Notes: generated by a model from the letters alone, not told the origin. Positions 8,197 through 15,859 are shown, counted from the stretch's first letter. The stretch is DNA of 21,837 nt from Desulfobacteraceae bacterium (GCA_030592105.1 JAUVKE010000006.1:1-21837), one strand, 5' to 3'. Made by a program: numbers and translations.

Positions 8197-9506
8197 ATCG
8201 GTTGGCAAATAACAAATTGGTGACAGCGGTTGTGGCAAATGAAGATGGGGAGATATTTGATTTAAATGGATATGCTGCTGTGGGTATGGCTGGGACCCAC
8301 CTTGTCCCACTTACTTTGAATACAACTGTGAAAATGCCCCATGGAAGCGAGCTTATGCTTCTTCCGGACAGAAAACCGGTATTGTATAATCTGTTTAAAA
8401 AAAAAATTGAAATTTTAAATAATCATCCTTATATTTCTGGAGATACCATATTTCCCGTCGCGGTTTTTAATTCTCCTGGTTATGTTGTTACTTTTGTTAG
8501 TGCGTATAAGGAGAATAAAGATGCGGAAACTCTCCCTATTTTTTCTTACGGAGCCGTGGGATGGAGCAATGGGGGCTTCAGGTCGGCAGCGATATGTGTG
8601 ACCAGGGAAAGACGGCAGGATCTAAGGCTTATGCCGCAGGAAAAAGTTGCTGCAGGGGTTGCGCAAATGAAAAAAAAAATGCCTGAAAACAGATTGCGAA
8701 AACATTTGGAAAAATGTGCTCTGGAATATGGCTGCCCTGCTGGTAAAAACTTTTTTTTGGCTAGATATGAAGCCCCGCTTCCCACATCAAAAGCCTGTAA
8801 TGCGCAGTGTCTGGGGTGTCTCTCGTCCCAGCAAAGCACCAAAATTTCCAGGGCACAGGATAGAATCGATTTTACACCTGAGCCCCACGAGATAGCTGAA
8901 ATTGCGTTGGAGCATATTAAAAGAGTTAAAATGCCTGTGGTAAGTTTTGGCCAGGGCTGTGAAGGAGATCCCCTTCTTGCTGCCCATGTTGTCGGGCCTG
9001 CGGTCCTGATGATCCGGTCCAAAACAAAAAATGGGACTATCAATATTAACACCAATGCCTCAATCCCGGATATTTTGTCGGATTTATTTGATGCTGGTGT
9101 GGACAGTCTTAGAATAAGCTTAAACAGCGTTAGAAAAGAATTTTATGAAGCATATTTCAGGCCGAAAGGGTACATTTTTGAAGATGTTTTAAAGAGTGTT
9201 GAAACAGCTTTAAACAAAAATAGATTCATTTCAATAAATTATTTAAACTCTCCTGGATTTACCGATACCCCTGAAGAATTTGAAGCTCTTAATTTTTTTT
9301 TAAAAAAATATCCCATCAATCTTATTCAATGGAGAAATTTGAATTTTGACCCTTTTAGATATTGTGAAATAATGAATAAAATTGCAAATCATGGGACGCC
9401 CATTGGAATGGCAAATATCTTAAAGAGGCTTAAAAAAAACTTTCCACACCTTAAACACGGATATTTCAACCCCCCTAAAGAAAAATTTTATGCTGAAAGT
9501 AAATAA
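8193..9506 (+). CDS. radical SAM protein of unknown function
   Basis: 437 residues. The cluster-binding motif CX3CX2C is C202, C206 and C209 in ACNAQCLGC, followed by a barrel with SFGQGCEGDPLL (equivalent of the GxGEP motif), INTNAS and LRISLNS. The first 190 residues form a separate domain with beta-rich character and no recognised family. Two more cysteines, C175 and C181, sit just before the cluster. The last 60 residues contain IQWRNLNFDP. Radical SAM enzymes cleave S-adenosylmethionine to make a 5'-deoxyadenosyl radical, but the substrate here is not readable. The ATGA overlap with ftsB and the 17-base overlap with the transporter gene suggest one transcript. No maturase target peptide was found nearby. 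Confidence 0.85.
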   Translation: MNRLANNKLVTAVVANEDGEIFDLNGYAAVGMAGTHLVPLTLNTTVKMPHGSELMLLPDRKPVLYNLFKKKIEILNNHPYISGDTIFPVAVFNSPGYVVTFVSAYKENKDAETLPIFSYGAVGWSNGGFRSAAICVTRERRQDLRLMPQEKVAAGVAQMKKKMPENRLRKHLEKCALEYGCPAGKNFFLARYEAPLPTSKACNAQCLGCLSSQQSTKISRAQDRIDFTPEPHEIAEIALEHIKRVKMPVVSFGQGCEGDPLLAAHVVGPAVLMIRSKTKNGTININTNASIPDILSDLFDAGVDSLRISLNSVRKEFYEAYFRPKGYIFEDVLKSVETALNKNRFISINYLNSPGFTDTPEEFEALNFFLKKYPINLIQWRNLNFDPFRYCEIMNKIANHGTPIGMANILKRLKKNFPHLKHGYFNPPKEKFYAESK

Positions 9507-10677
9507 AAAAATTTTTATAGCTCTTTTTTTTTCTATTTTTGCAGCTGTAACAGGGGTGGGAATAGTGGTTCCCCTCCTTCCCATATATGCCCATGATCTT
9601 GGCGCAAGCGGGCTTTACATAGCAGCGATTTTTGGCTCTTTTTCCCTTTCAAGAACAATCTTTCTTCCATATTTTGGGGGGCTGTCAGATAAAGAAGGGC
9701 GTAAAATTTTTATTATTACAGGCCTTTTTGTTTACACAATAATCTCTGTAACATTTTTGGCTGCTGAAAATGTGAACCATCTGATTATTATACGGCTTTT
9801 GCAGGGGGTGGGGTCAGCCATGATTATGCCTGTTTCCCAGGCATATATAGGTGATATTACCCCACCTGGAAAAGAAGGATTTGTAATGGGCTGTTTTAAT
9901 TTATCAGCCTTTATGGGGTTAAGTCTGGGTCCGTTAATTGGTGGTTTGCTTAATGATAGATTCAGCATCAATGCATCATTTCTCAGCATGGGCGCCCTGG
10001 CAGGAATAGCTTTTTTGGCCAGCCTGCTTTGGCTCCCTTCAACAAAAAACGAAAAAAAAATTTGCCGAAGGGAACAAATGCCGGTTTCATGGAATGTTCT
10101 GCTTCGGGACAGGCAGATGGCCGGTCTATTTATTTATCGATTCTCCTATGCTTCGTGCATAGGTATTGCCTGGGGATTTCTTCCATTACTGGCCGGCCTG
10201 GAGTTTAATCTTACAAGTTCAGTCACAGGTTTTCTGCTGATGCTGGGCACCGCAGTAAGTGGTGTGGCCCACATTCCCATGGGCTATATGGCAGACAGGA
10301 TAGATAAAAGGCTAATGATCGTCACCGGAGGATTGATCGCAGCAACAGGATTCCTCTTCTTTGTCAGGGCAAATAATGTTAATAATCTTATTTTGGGAAA
10401 TATAATTTTTGGTCTGGGTGGGGGAATTTCAACCCCTGCGATTATGGCAGAGGCAATAATAAAAGGGAATAGTACAAATGCCATGGGGTCTGTAATGGGG
10501 CTTATTACAATGGCTCACAGCTTTGGAATGTTCGCAGGGGCTTTTATTGCAGGAATAATAATGGATTTTTCGTCTCTGAATTATGCATTTTTTGCCGGAA
10601 TTTGGGTAATGGCAGGAGGAGTTATTCTTTTTTATCTTACCACGCTTCAAAAAAAACGTAAAGCTTGTGGCTTTTAA
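9490..10677 (+). CDS. major facilitator superfamily transporter (DHA1-like)
   Basis: 395 residues with 12 hydrophobic segments. The loop between TM2 and TM3 carries the MFS motif A as GGLSDKEGRK (about residues 63-72), and the TM4 segment LLQGVGSAMIMPVSQAYIGD is typical of drug:H+ antiporter-type members. A second, weaker copy of the A-like loop, GYMADRIDKR, occurs in the second half. It therefore probably exports or imports a small molecule using the proton gradient. The substrate is unknown. The start lies inside the radical SAM gene with a poor ribosome site, suggesting translational coupling. It is convergent with tetR and separated from it by two bases. Confidence 0.85.
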   Translation: MLKVNKKIFIALFFSIFAAVTGVGIVVPLLPIYAHDLGASGLYIAAIFGSFSLSRTIFLPYFGGLSDKEGRKIFIITGLFVYTIISVTFLAAENVNHLIIIRLLQGVGSAMIMPVSQAYIGDITPPGKEGFVMGCFNLSAFMGLSLGPLIGGLLNDRFSINASFLSMGALAGIAFLASLLWLPSTKNEKKICRREQMPVSWNVLLRDRQMAGLFIYRFSYASCIGIAWGFLPLLAGLEFNLTSSVTGFLLMLGTAVSGVAHIPMGYMADRIDKRLMIVTGGLIAATGFLFFVRANNVNNLILGNIIFGLGGGISTPAIMAEAIIKGNSTNAMGSVMGLITMAHSFGMFAGAFIAGIIMDFSSLNYAFFAGIWVMAGGVILFYLTTLQKKRKACGF

Positions 10678-10679
10678 GT

Positions 10680-11441
10680 TTACGGACTTTCTAATTCATC
10701 GACTATATTAATCAGCACCTGGCAGTTGTTCCTGAGTGCTTTTAGTGTTTCGCTATTTCCCCCTGGCAGACCTTTTTGACAGGATGTTTTATTTTTTAAT
10801 ACAGTTGTCTCTTTTTCATGCTGATTATTGTTCAGATAACCTGTTTCAATAAGATTAATAAAATTTTCTGCAATTTCATCAGCTGTATAAATGGTATGTT
10901 CAGGTTTATACCATTTATAAATCCAGTTGCACATTCCAAGTATTCCAAAGGTCGTTAATTTTGGGTCTGTTTTTTTGAATAATCCCATGGAAATTCCCTC
11001 TTCAATAGTATTTTCAATGAGTCTGTCATATTTCTTTTTCCCCTTAGTGATTTTATTGAAATCTTTTTCAGAAAGCTGATTTTCCTCCGTGAAAAAAACA
11101 GAAAGGAGGGAAATGGAATTAATAATAATATTCTTAATATGATTCTGGATAAGGAATCTCATCTTTTTATCGGGCAAAATATCCATTTCACAAATCTTTG
11201 TAGTATTTTTGAAAATATTTTCCAGGGCCTGAATATATATTATTGATAAGAGATGCTCTTTGCTGCTCACGTAATGGTACAAAGCAGCCTTTGTTATCCC
11301 CAGTTTTTTTGACACATCATCAAGGGTGGTGGATCTGTAACCTTTATGATGAAAGAGGGTCACAGCCGCATCTATAATTTTTTGCATTCTTAAGCTTTTA
11401 TCAAGACTCCTGAATTCATTTTGACCGCTGTTTATTCCCAT
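10680..11441 (-). CDS. TetR/AcrR-family transcriptional regulator
   Basis: 253 residues. The N-terminal helix-turn-helix domain is clear at about 18-65: IIDAAVTLFHHKGYRSTTLDDVSKKLGITKAALYHYVSSKEHLL (split around the recognition helix). The ligand domain follows, with ILGMCNWIYKWYKPE near 170, a pattern seen in KstR2/FadR-like TetR proteins that sense acyl-CoA esters. About 45 extra residues follow the usual end. The start has a strong AAGGAG site seven bases upstream. The gene is transcribed away from the mutase operon and shares its upstream region, so it is the natural candidate to control that operon. Neither this nor the acyl-CoA ligand is proven by sequence. Confidence 0.85.
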   Translation of the reverse strand: MGINSGQNEFRSLDKSLRMQKIIDAAVTLFHHKGYRSTTLDDVSKKLGITKAALYHYVSSKEHLLSIIYIQALENIFKNTTKICEMDILPDKKMRFLIQNHIKNIIINSISLLSVFFTEENQLSEKDFNKITKGKKKYDRLIENTIEEGISMGLFKKTDPKLTTFGILGMCNWIYKWYKPEHTIYTADEIAENFINLIETGYLNNNQHEKETTVLKNKTSCQKGLPGGNSETLKALRNNCQVLINIVDELESP

Positions 11442-11512
11442 GATCTCCTTTTTTTGTGTTGCTTTATCCGGTCTTGATTGAGACGCTGCCCCATGTTTGC
11501 CAAATCGTTAAA

Positions 11513-11569
11513 TTTGAGGTTGGTTTTATTTTCTATCTTAAAATGGCCGAAAATAAAACCAACCTCAAA
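11513..11569. repeat. perfect 21-bp inverted repeat upstream of the mutase promoter
   Basis: The left arm at 11513-11533 begins TTTGAGGTTGGTTTTATTTT, and the right arm at 11549-11569 is its exact reverse complement. The loop is 15 bases (11534-11548). The right arm ends ten bases before the -35 hexamer. In tetR-direction RNA it would lie in or before the leader. It could be a regulator site, a terminator-like hairpin shielding the two promoters from each other, or a repeat element. Confidence 0.7.
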
Positions 11570-11579
11570 AAAATATTTA

Positions 11580-11609
11580 TTGACTGCTAAATGACCAGTT
11601 ATTTATAAT
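11580..11609 (+). promoter_or_regulatory. sigma-70-like promoter of the acyl-CoA mutase operon
   Basis: TTGACT at 11580-11585 and TATAAT at 11604-11609 with an 18-base spacer are close to consensus (five of six and six of six). The predicted start is near 11616, leaving a leader of about 250 bases. A weak dyad ACTG-N9-CAGT (11583-11599) lies in the spacer, where a repressor such as the divergent TetR protein could act. Confidence 0.5.
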
Positions 11610-11869
11610 GTTATTTGTTTAGATGACTCGTAAAAAGTTGAAAACGCTCTTTTTGTCATTTCGCAGGAAGCCTGGATTCAATTATATAAGCGGTTACAGC
11701 GTGTAGTAACTTGATTTTTCATAAGAGATATTATTTTTTACAAGACCATCATTATAGTATTTTAACATTTAGTCAGATTAACATAATATGTCTGGATTTT
11801 CAACCATTAGAATTTAAATCAGGTATGGCAAGCAGGTTTTGCTGAATTTTTACGCATAAAAGGAAAAAA

Positions 11870-13567
11870 ATGAATAAGCAAGATAATAAATCCGATACCG
11901 GATTATCCGAAGAAACAGATTGGGACAATTGTATTAAGGCCTATTATGAAAAACCCTCCAGTTTTAAAACATGGTCAGGATATGATGTTAAGTCAATATA
12001 TACACCAGATGATTTGTCCGGAGATCATTATAAGAAAAATGTTCAGGATGCAGGAAGCTATCCTTATACACGGGGAATTCATGCGGATATGTTCAGGGGT
12101 CGTTTGTGGACAAAGCGTGAAATAGCAGGAATAGGTACTCCCCAGGATACCCATGAGCGCTTGAAATATCTGGTTGAGGCAGGGGGGTCGGGCTTAAATA
12201 CAATCCTTGATATAACCAGTGCTTTGGGCATTGACCCTGATCATCCCCTTGCCGGTGATGAGGTCGGATTGACAGGGGTCAATGTCTCATCAATTACTGA
12301 CATGGAATTTTTAACAGGGGATATCCCTTTAGATAAAATCAGCTGGTCGGTAATAGCTGCCACCACTGCTTGCGCTGCAACCATGTCCCAGTATATTGCT
12401 GTTGCTGAAAATGCAGGCTATAATATCTCCACCCTTCGGGGATCTATTCAGAATGACCCCATACATACGGCTTTTTGCGGGTTTAAGCCCTCATCCCCGC
12501 TGGATTTGGCTATAAAACTCGGCTGCGATGTAATGGAATTTTGTACAAAAAATATGCCCCAATGGTACCATACCACGGTTAATATGTATGATATGCGGGA
12601 ACAGGGAATCACCGCACCCCAGGAGGTAGCCTACGGTTTTGGTCTTGCCATGTGCTATATTGATGAACTGATCAGCAGGGGCTTGGATATTGATGATTTT
12701 GCCCCGAGATTTACCTTTTATGTAGCATGTCATATTGATATTTTTGAGGAAATTGCTAAAATCCGTGCTGCAAGAAGGATGTGGGCCAAATTGATGAAAG
12801 AAAAATATGGGGCAAAAAAAGAAAAGTCTATACAGTTTAAGTTTGCGGTTCATACATCAGGATGTTCCCTTGTTCCCCAGCAGCCGTTAAATAATTTGAT
12901 CCGTGTGGCTTATCAGGCATTATCTGCTGTTTTAGGTGGCGTTCAGTCACTCCACTGCTGTTCCTATGATGAGCCGATCTGTCTCCCCACCGAAGCTTCC
13001 CATCTCCAGGCTCTGAGAACCCAGCAGATTCTTGCCTATGAAACCGGTGTTACAAATGTGGCAGATCCCCTTGGAGGTTCCTATTTTATCGAAAGCCTCA
13101 CAGATAAAATTGAAGAAGAGATAACAAAGGCCATCAAAGAGGTTGATGACCTGGGTGGAATGTATCAGGCAATTAAAACCGGATGGCTGGATCAAAGAAT
13201 TGAAGAAGAGGCCTTTAATCGCCAGAAAGAGATAGAAACCCGTGACAAGCTGGTTGTGGGGCAAAATATTTTTACGACCGAAGATGAAAAAGAAACCCCC
13301 ATGGATGTTCAAAGGGTAGCGTTGGAATCTGCCAGGCTGCAGGTGGAACAATGCAAGAGAATGAAGGAGTCCAGGGATGTAACAAAGCTTACAGAGGCGG
13401 TTAAGCGGCTTAAGGATGATGCTGCGGCCGGGAAAAATACCATCAGGGCAATGGTGGAAGCCACAAAAGTCCATGCCACCACGGCTGAAGTAATCGGAAC
13501 TGTGCGTGAAGTTTGTGGCTATCACTATGACCCTATGGAGATCATTGACTCCCCCTTTAATTTGTAA
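11870..13567 (+). CDS. B12-dependent acyl-CoA mutase, catalytic (large) subunit, divergent
   Basis: 565 residues, the size of the catalytic subunit of two-part mutases (HcmA/IcmA type). It aligns along the methylmalonyl-CoA mutase barrel: SYPYTRGIHADM (63-74), SIQNDP (192-197), FAPRFTF, and VQSLHCCSYDEP...LPTE with ALRTQQI after it, then DPLGGSYFIE. Such enzymes move a CoA-thioester group between adjacent carbons using adenosylcobalamin. Specificity positions differ from known types. The MCM Tyr89 position is I85, the MCM Arg207 / HCM Gln208 position is G204, the HCM Asp117 position is I112, and the active-site His244 position is D241 (MYDMREQG). So it is unlikely to be methylmalonyl-, isobutyryl- or 2-hydroxyisobutyryl-CoA mutase. 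Cobalamin binding comes from the next gene. The comparison uses remembered sequences. Confidence 0.9.
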   Translation: MNKQDNKSDTGLSEETDWDNCIKAYYEKPSSFKTWSGYDVKSIYTPDDLSGDHYKKNVQDAGSYPYTRGIHADMFRGRLWTKREIAGIGTPQDTHERLKYLVEAGGSGLNTILDITSALGIDPDHPLAGDEVGLTGVNVSSITDMEFLTGDIPLDKISWSVIAATTACAATMSQYIAVAENAGYNISTLRGSIQNDPIHTAFCGFKPSSPLDLAIKLGCDVMEFCTKNMPQWYHTTVNMYDMREQGITAPQEVAYGFGLAMCYIDELISRGLDIDDFAPRFTFYVACHIDIFEEIAKIRAARRMWAKLMKEKYGAKKEKSIQFKFAVHTSGCSLVPQQPLNNLIRVAYQALSAVLGGVQSLHCCSYDEPICLPTEASHLQALRTQQILAYETGVTNVADPLGGSYFIESLTDKIEEEITKAIKEVDDLGGMYQAIKTGWLDQRIEEEAFNRQKEIETRDKLVVGQNIFTTEDEKETPMDVQRVALESARLQVEQCKRMKESRDVTKLTEAVKRLKDDAAAGKNTIRAMVEATKVHATTAEVIGTVREVCGYHYDPMEIIDSPFNL

Positions 13568-13596
13568 TACTATATTTTTAAAAATGGATAGTAATC

Positions 13597-14001
13597 ATGG
13601 TAAAAGAAAAAAAAATTAAGGTAATTATTACCAAAGTCGGTTTGGACGGTCATGACAGGGGTGCAAAAATAGTTGCTTCTCTCTTAAAAGAAGCAGGGAT
13701 GGAAGTTATTTATCTGGGGCTTTTTAATACACCCGATGATATTATAAGTGCGGTTGTTGAAGAGGATGCCGATGTTCTTGGATTGAGTTTTCTTTCAGGG
13801 GAACATCTTGTTTTTACTCCCAAGATAGTGGAAAAGATGAAAACAAACGGGCTTGACGATGTATTGCTCATAGCAGGGGGTACAATTCCGGTTGAAGATA
13901 TACCTCCAATGGAAAAAATGGGCATGAATATGGTCTTTCGGGCAGGAACTCTTTCAAGCCGGTTTATCGATTTTATCAATGAAAATGTAAGGCTGAAATA
14001 A
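13597..14001 (+). CDS. acyl-CoA mutase, cobalamin-binding (small) subunit
   Basis: 134 residues forming one B12-binding Rossmann-like domain. The base-off/His-on signature is complete: D17-x-H19-x-x-G22 in GLDGHDRG, S64-F-L66 after 41 residues, and GG at 94-95 after another 27. K13 just before the motif corresponds to the lysine that hydrogen-bonds the lower-ligand histidine in this family. The domain carries adenosylcobalamin to the catalytic subunit, as in HcmB/IcmB. It starts 29 bases after the large subunit and ends just before the GTPase gene, so the three are surely one operon. The domain looks fully functional. Confidence 0.93.
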   Translation: MVKEKKIKVIITKVGLDGHDRGAKIVASLLKEAGMEVIYLGLFNTPDDIISAVVEEDADVLGLSFLSGEHLVFTPKIVEKMKTNGLDDVLLIAGGTIPVEDIPPMEKMGMNMVFRAGTLSSRFIDFINENVRLK

Positions 14002-14025
14002 TAAAGAAAATAAGAGTTGAATAAT

Positions 14026-15018
14026 ATGGATATAAAAGAAGAAGTTGAATCAATGGTAAAAAGGCTGGTTTCAGGAGACCGCCGGGCAGCAGCACGCTTA
14101 ATAACCTGGGTCGAAAATGAAACTGAAAAACACCACGAGGTTATGAAACAGATTTATCCCCTTACGGGTAAGGCGATGATCCTAGGGGTAACAGGAGCCG
14201 GCGGAGCAGGTAAAAGTACCCTCACAGGTCAGCTTATAGTAAAATACCGTGCCCAGGGGAAAACTGTGGGGGTTGTAATGATCGATCCCAGCAGTCCTTT
14301 TTCAGGGGGTGCGATTCTAGGAGACAGAATCAGGCTCAAGGGCCATACAAATGATGAAGGTGTTTATATCCGGAGTATGGCATCAAGAGGACATCTTGGC
14401 GGAATCTCCAGAGCCACCTATGATGTTATTCACATAGTAGAGGCCCTGGGGATGGATGTGATTATTATTGAAACCCTTGGCGCAGGTCAGGATGAAATTG
14501 ACGTTATTCATCTTGCACGGACGTGCCTTGTTGTATTTACACCGGGAATGGGGGACGACATCCAGGCTATGAAGGCAGGGATAATGGAAATAGCTGATGT
14601 TGTTGTTCTTAACAAAGCTGATCTGGAAGGGGCCAACGCTAGCATGAGGCACTTGAAGGCTTCAGTTAACATGGCCACCACCAGGGATAAAAATGCCTGG
14701 ATTCCTCAAATAATTCCCACAGTCTGTGTATCAGATAAACCAGATGGCATTACAGGAATCGATGAATTAATGGAAGCCATTGAAAAGCATGCGACACACC
14801 TGCGTAACTCGGAGGATGCAAAGCGTGCAAAATTTGACAGGAGTGCCCATGAACTGGGGATGATATTCCAGGAAGAGGTGCAGAAATTAATCTTTAAAGG
14901 ACTTGCAGGGACTGGAAAAAGAAGAGATTATATTAATGGGATTGCTGATAGAAAAATCGATCCTTATTCTGTGGTTGAAGATGTTTTGAGTACTTATCTG
15001 GTGAGAAAAGATCAGTAA
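14026..15018 (+). CDS. MeaB/ArgK-type G3E GTPase, mutase chaperone
   Basis: 330 residues from ATG 14026. A TTG nine bases earlier is also in frame but less likely, since AAGAG at 14012-14016 fits the ATG. Walker A is GVTGAGGAGKST (about 54-65), followed by MIDPSSPFSGGAILGDRIRL, the G3 equivalent ETLGAGQDE and NKAD for guanine recognition, then a C-terminal dimerisation region. MeaB proteins use GTP to gate loading of intact adenosylcobalamin and removal of damaged cofactor from mutases. Known MeaB usually has GPPGAGKST and ETVGVGQSE, so this member is divergent, matching its unusual mutase. The stop codon TAA lies inside the left end of the repeat at 15014-15183. Confidence 0.9.
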   Translation: MDIKEEVESMVKRLVSGDRRAAARLITWVENETEKHHEVMKQIYPLTGKAMILGVTGAGGAGKSTLTGQLIVKYRAQGKTVGVVMIDPSSPFSGGAILGDRIRLKGHTNDEGVYIRSMASRGHLGGISRATYDVIHIVEALGMDVIIIETLGAGQDEIDVIHLARTCLVVFTPGMGDDIQAMKAGIMEIADVVVLNKADLEGANASMRHLKASVNMATTRDKNAWIPQIIPTVCVSDKPDGITGIDELMEAIEKHATHLRNSEDAKRAKFDRSAHELGMIFQEEVQKLIFKGLAGTGKRRDYINGIADRKIDPYSVVEDVLSTYLVRKDQ

Positions 15019-15183
15019 GGATCGGAAATGAAATTACTTGAACGAAATTGCTTGTCTTTTGGTCCATCTACTGCGTTACATCAAAGGCCGAATACATCAA
15101 GTATTCAACCTTTAATGCGCCTTGTATATGAACCAAAATCCTTCACAATTTTTGTTCAATTTATATAATTTCCGATCCTTACT
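15014..15183. repeat. 170-bp palindromic MITE-like element
   Basis: The ends are perfect 16-bp inverted repeats, AGTAAGGATCGGAAAT at 15014-15029 and ATTTCCGATCCTTACT at 15168-15183. Pairing continues inward: TTGAAC/GTTCAA, TTTTGGTCCAT/ATGAACCAAAA, AAAGG/CCTTT and AATAC/GTATT, with a tiny loop near 15090. The whole element can fold as one long hairpin. It has no reading frame. It covers the last three codons of the GTPase gene including the stop, and may also end the operon transcript. Confidence 0.75.
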
Positions 15184-15406
15184 CTATTACAGAGTTAAAA
15201 CCTTTGGTGCGCGCACCACGAGCTTTTAAGAAAATTATTTTGGGTCATTATCAACTGTAAGATATATTCCAGTATTATTTTCTCTTTGCTCTCTTCCCAA
15301 GATTAATTTTAAAAAAAAGCCTGTGTCAGTATGCCCCTCAGGTTTTCTCCTTCCATCCTTACGAAATAAATTATCTGACAATTTATGTTTTAACCCTCTC
15401 TAAGGC
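15184..15406. other. gap between the mutase and chemosensory operons
   Basis: It contains the 12-bp palindrome GGTGCGCGCACC at 15206-15217, flanked by TTAAAA and TTTTAA to make a longer imperfect hairpin (about 15195-15229). This could end transcription of the mutase operon. No sigma-28 or sigma-54 promoter was recognised, although the chemosensory operon must start here or further up. No gene is seen. Confidence 0.4.
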
Positions 15407-15859
15407 ATGAAAATTATGGAAGAAAAAAATTCTGTGATGATATTGATTTTTTTATTGGGGGGTGAAAAGTTCGGCATTGAGGTTTCCGGTGTTATAGAAG
15501 TAAATAGACTTCCCAGAATCCTTCCCATCCACAGCGCTGACGATTCCCTGATCGGACTGATAAATTTTCATGGTGAAAGCGTTCCTGTTGTAGCCCTGGA
15601 TAGATTTTTAAACCTGGCCTCCAAGGGAATTGAAAAGAATTTTTTTATTGCCCTGCGGACAAAAAAAAATCCCATATGTTTTTTGGTGGATGGATTGGCA
15701 GGTTTTGAAAAAATAATGGAAGAAAAAATAAAAAAAGATAAAAATGCTCCTTCCATGCCCAAGGTTGATTATTTGAAATTTGTATGGGTCAGGTCTGATG
15801 TAATGATCCCGGTTCTTGATCTTGATTTTTTAACTGGAATAACTGTGGAAAAAGGCTAA
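15407..15859 (+). CDS. cheW: CheW-like coupling protein (first copy)
   Basis: 150 residues, one CheW domain of near-normal length: ILIFLLGGEKFGIEVSGVIE at the start, then LPIHSADDSLIGLINFHGES, the core pattern in which G-x-x-N/F-x-G-x-x-x-P-V-V follows, and VPVVALDRFL. The second half ends MIPVLDLDFLTG. CheW links chemoreceptors to the CheA kinase and has no catalytic activity. It begins the cluster, in the position of WspB relative to the CheR-TPR gene. Two starts are possible, ATG 15407 and ATG 15416. AAGG at 15402-15405 is better spaced for the second. Confidence 0.82.
   Translation: MKIMEEKNSVMILIFLLGGEKFGIEVSGVIEVNRLPRILPIHSADDSLIGLINFHGESVPVVALDRFLNLASKGIEKNFFIALRTKKNPICFLVDGLAGFEKIMEEKIKKDKNAPSMPKVDYLKFVWVRSDVMIPVLDLDFLTGITVEKG

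Larger units (their letters stand above)
11442..11869. other. shared regulatory region between tetR and the mutase operon
   Basis: 428 bases without a gene. It holds the perfect inverted repeat at 11513-11569, a good forward promoter at 11580-11609 and a leader of about 250 bases before the mutase start. Near 11628-11665 the sequence contains GACTCGTAAAAAG and GTCATTTCGCAGGAAGCC, which look like decayed dispersed repeats. The leader shows no B12-box-like sequence (GCCACTG), so no cobalamin riboswitch is supported. Confidence 0.6.

Noticed and set aside
8546..9055. 169-codon frame antisense to the radical SAM gene
   Set aside because: It lies wholly within a conserved coding region whose motifs (CX3CX2C) are on the other strand, and it has no ribosome site or recognisable domain.
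11513..11569. Intrinsic terminator reading of the 21-bp inverted repeat
   Set aside because: The stem is AT-rich, the loop is long, and it stands upstream of genes on both sides, so termination of a gene is not its obvious role.
11616..11869. Cobalamin riboswitch in the mutase leader
   Set aside because: No B12-box-like GCCACTG or matching stem was found in the 250-base leader.
12947..13525. 192-codon frame antisense to the mutase large subunit
   Set aside because: The opposite strand is a clear conserved enzyme. The antisense protein has no family features and is a frame shadow.
11870..13567. Naming the large subunit as methylmalonyl-CoA mutase or 2-hydroxyisobutyryl-CoA mutase
   Set aside because: The Tyr/Arg pair of the first and the Asp of the second are absent at the aligned positions, and the active-site His is Asp.
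15184..15406. Sigma-28 or sigma-54 promoter for the chemosensory operon
   Set aside because: No TAAA/GCCGATAA or TGGC/TTGC pair with correct spacing was seen.
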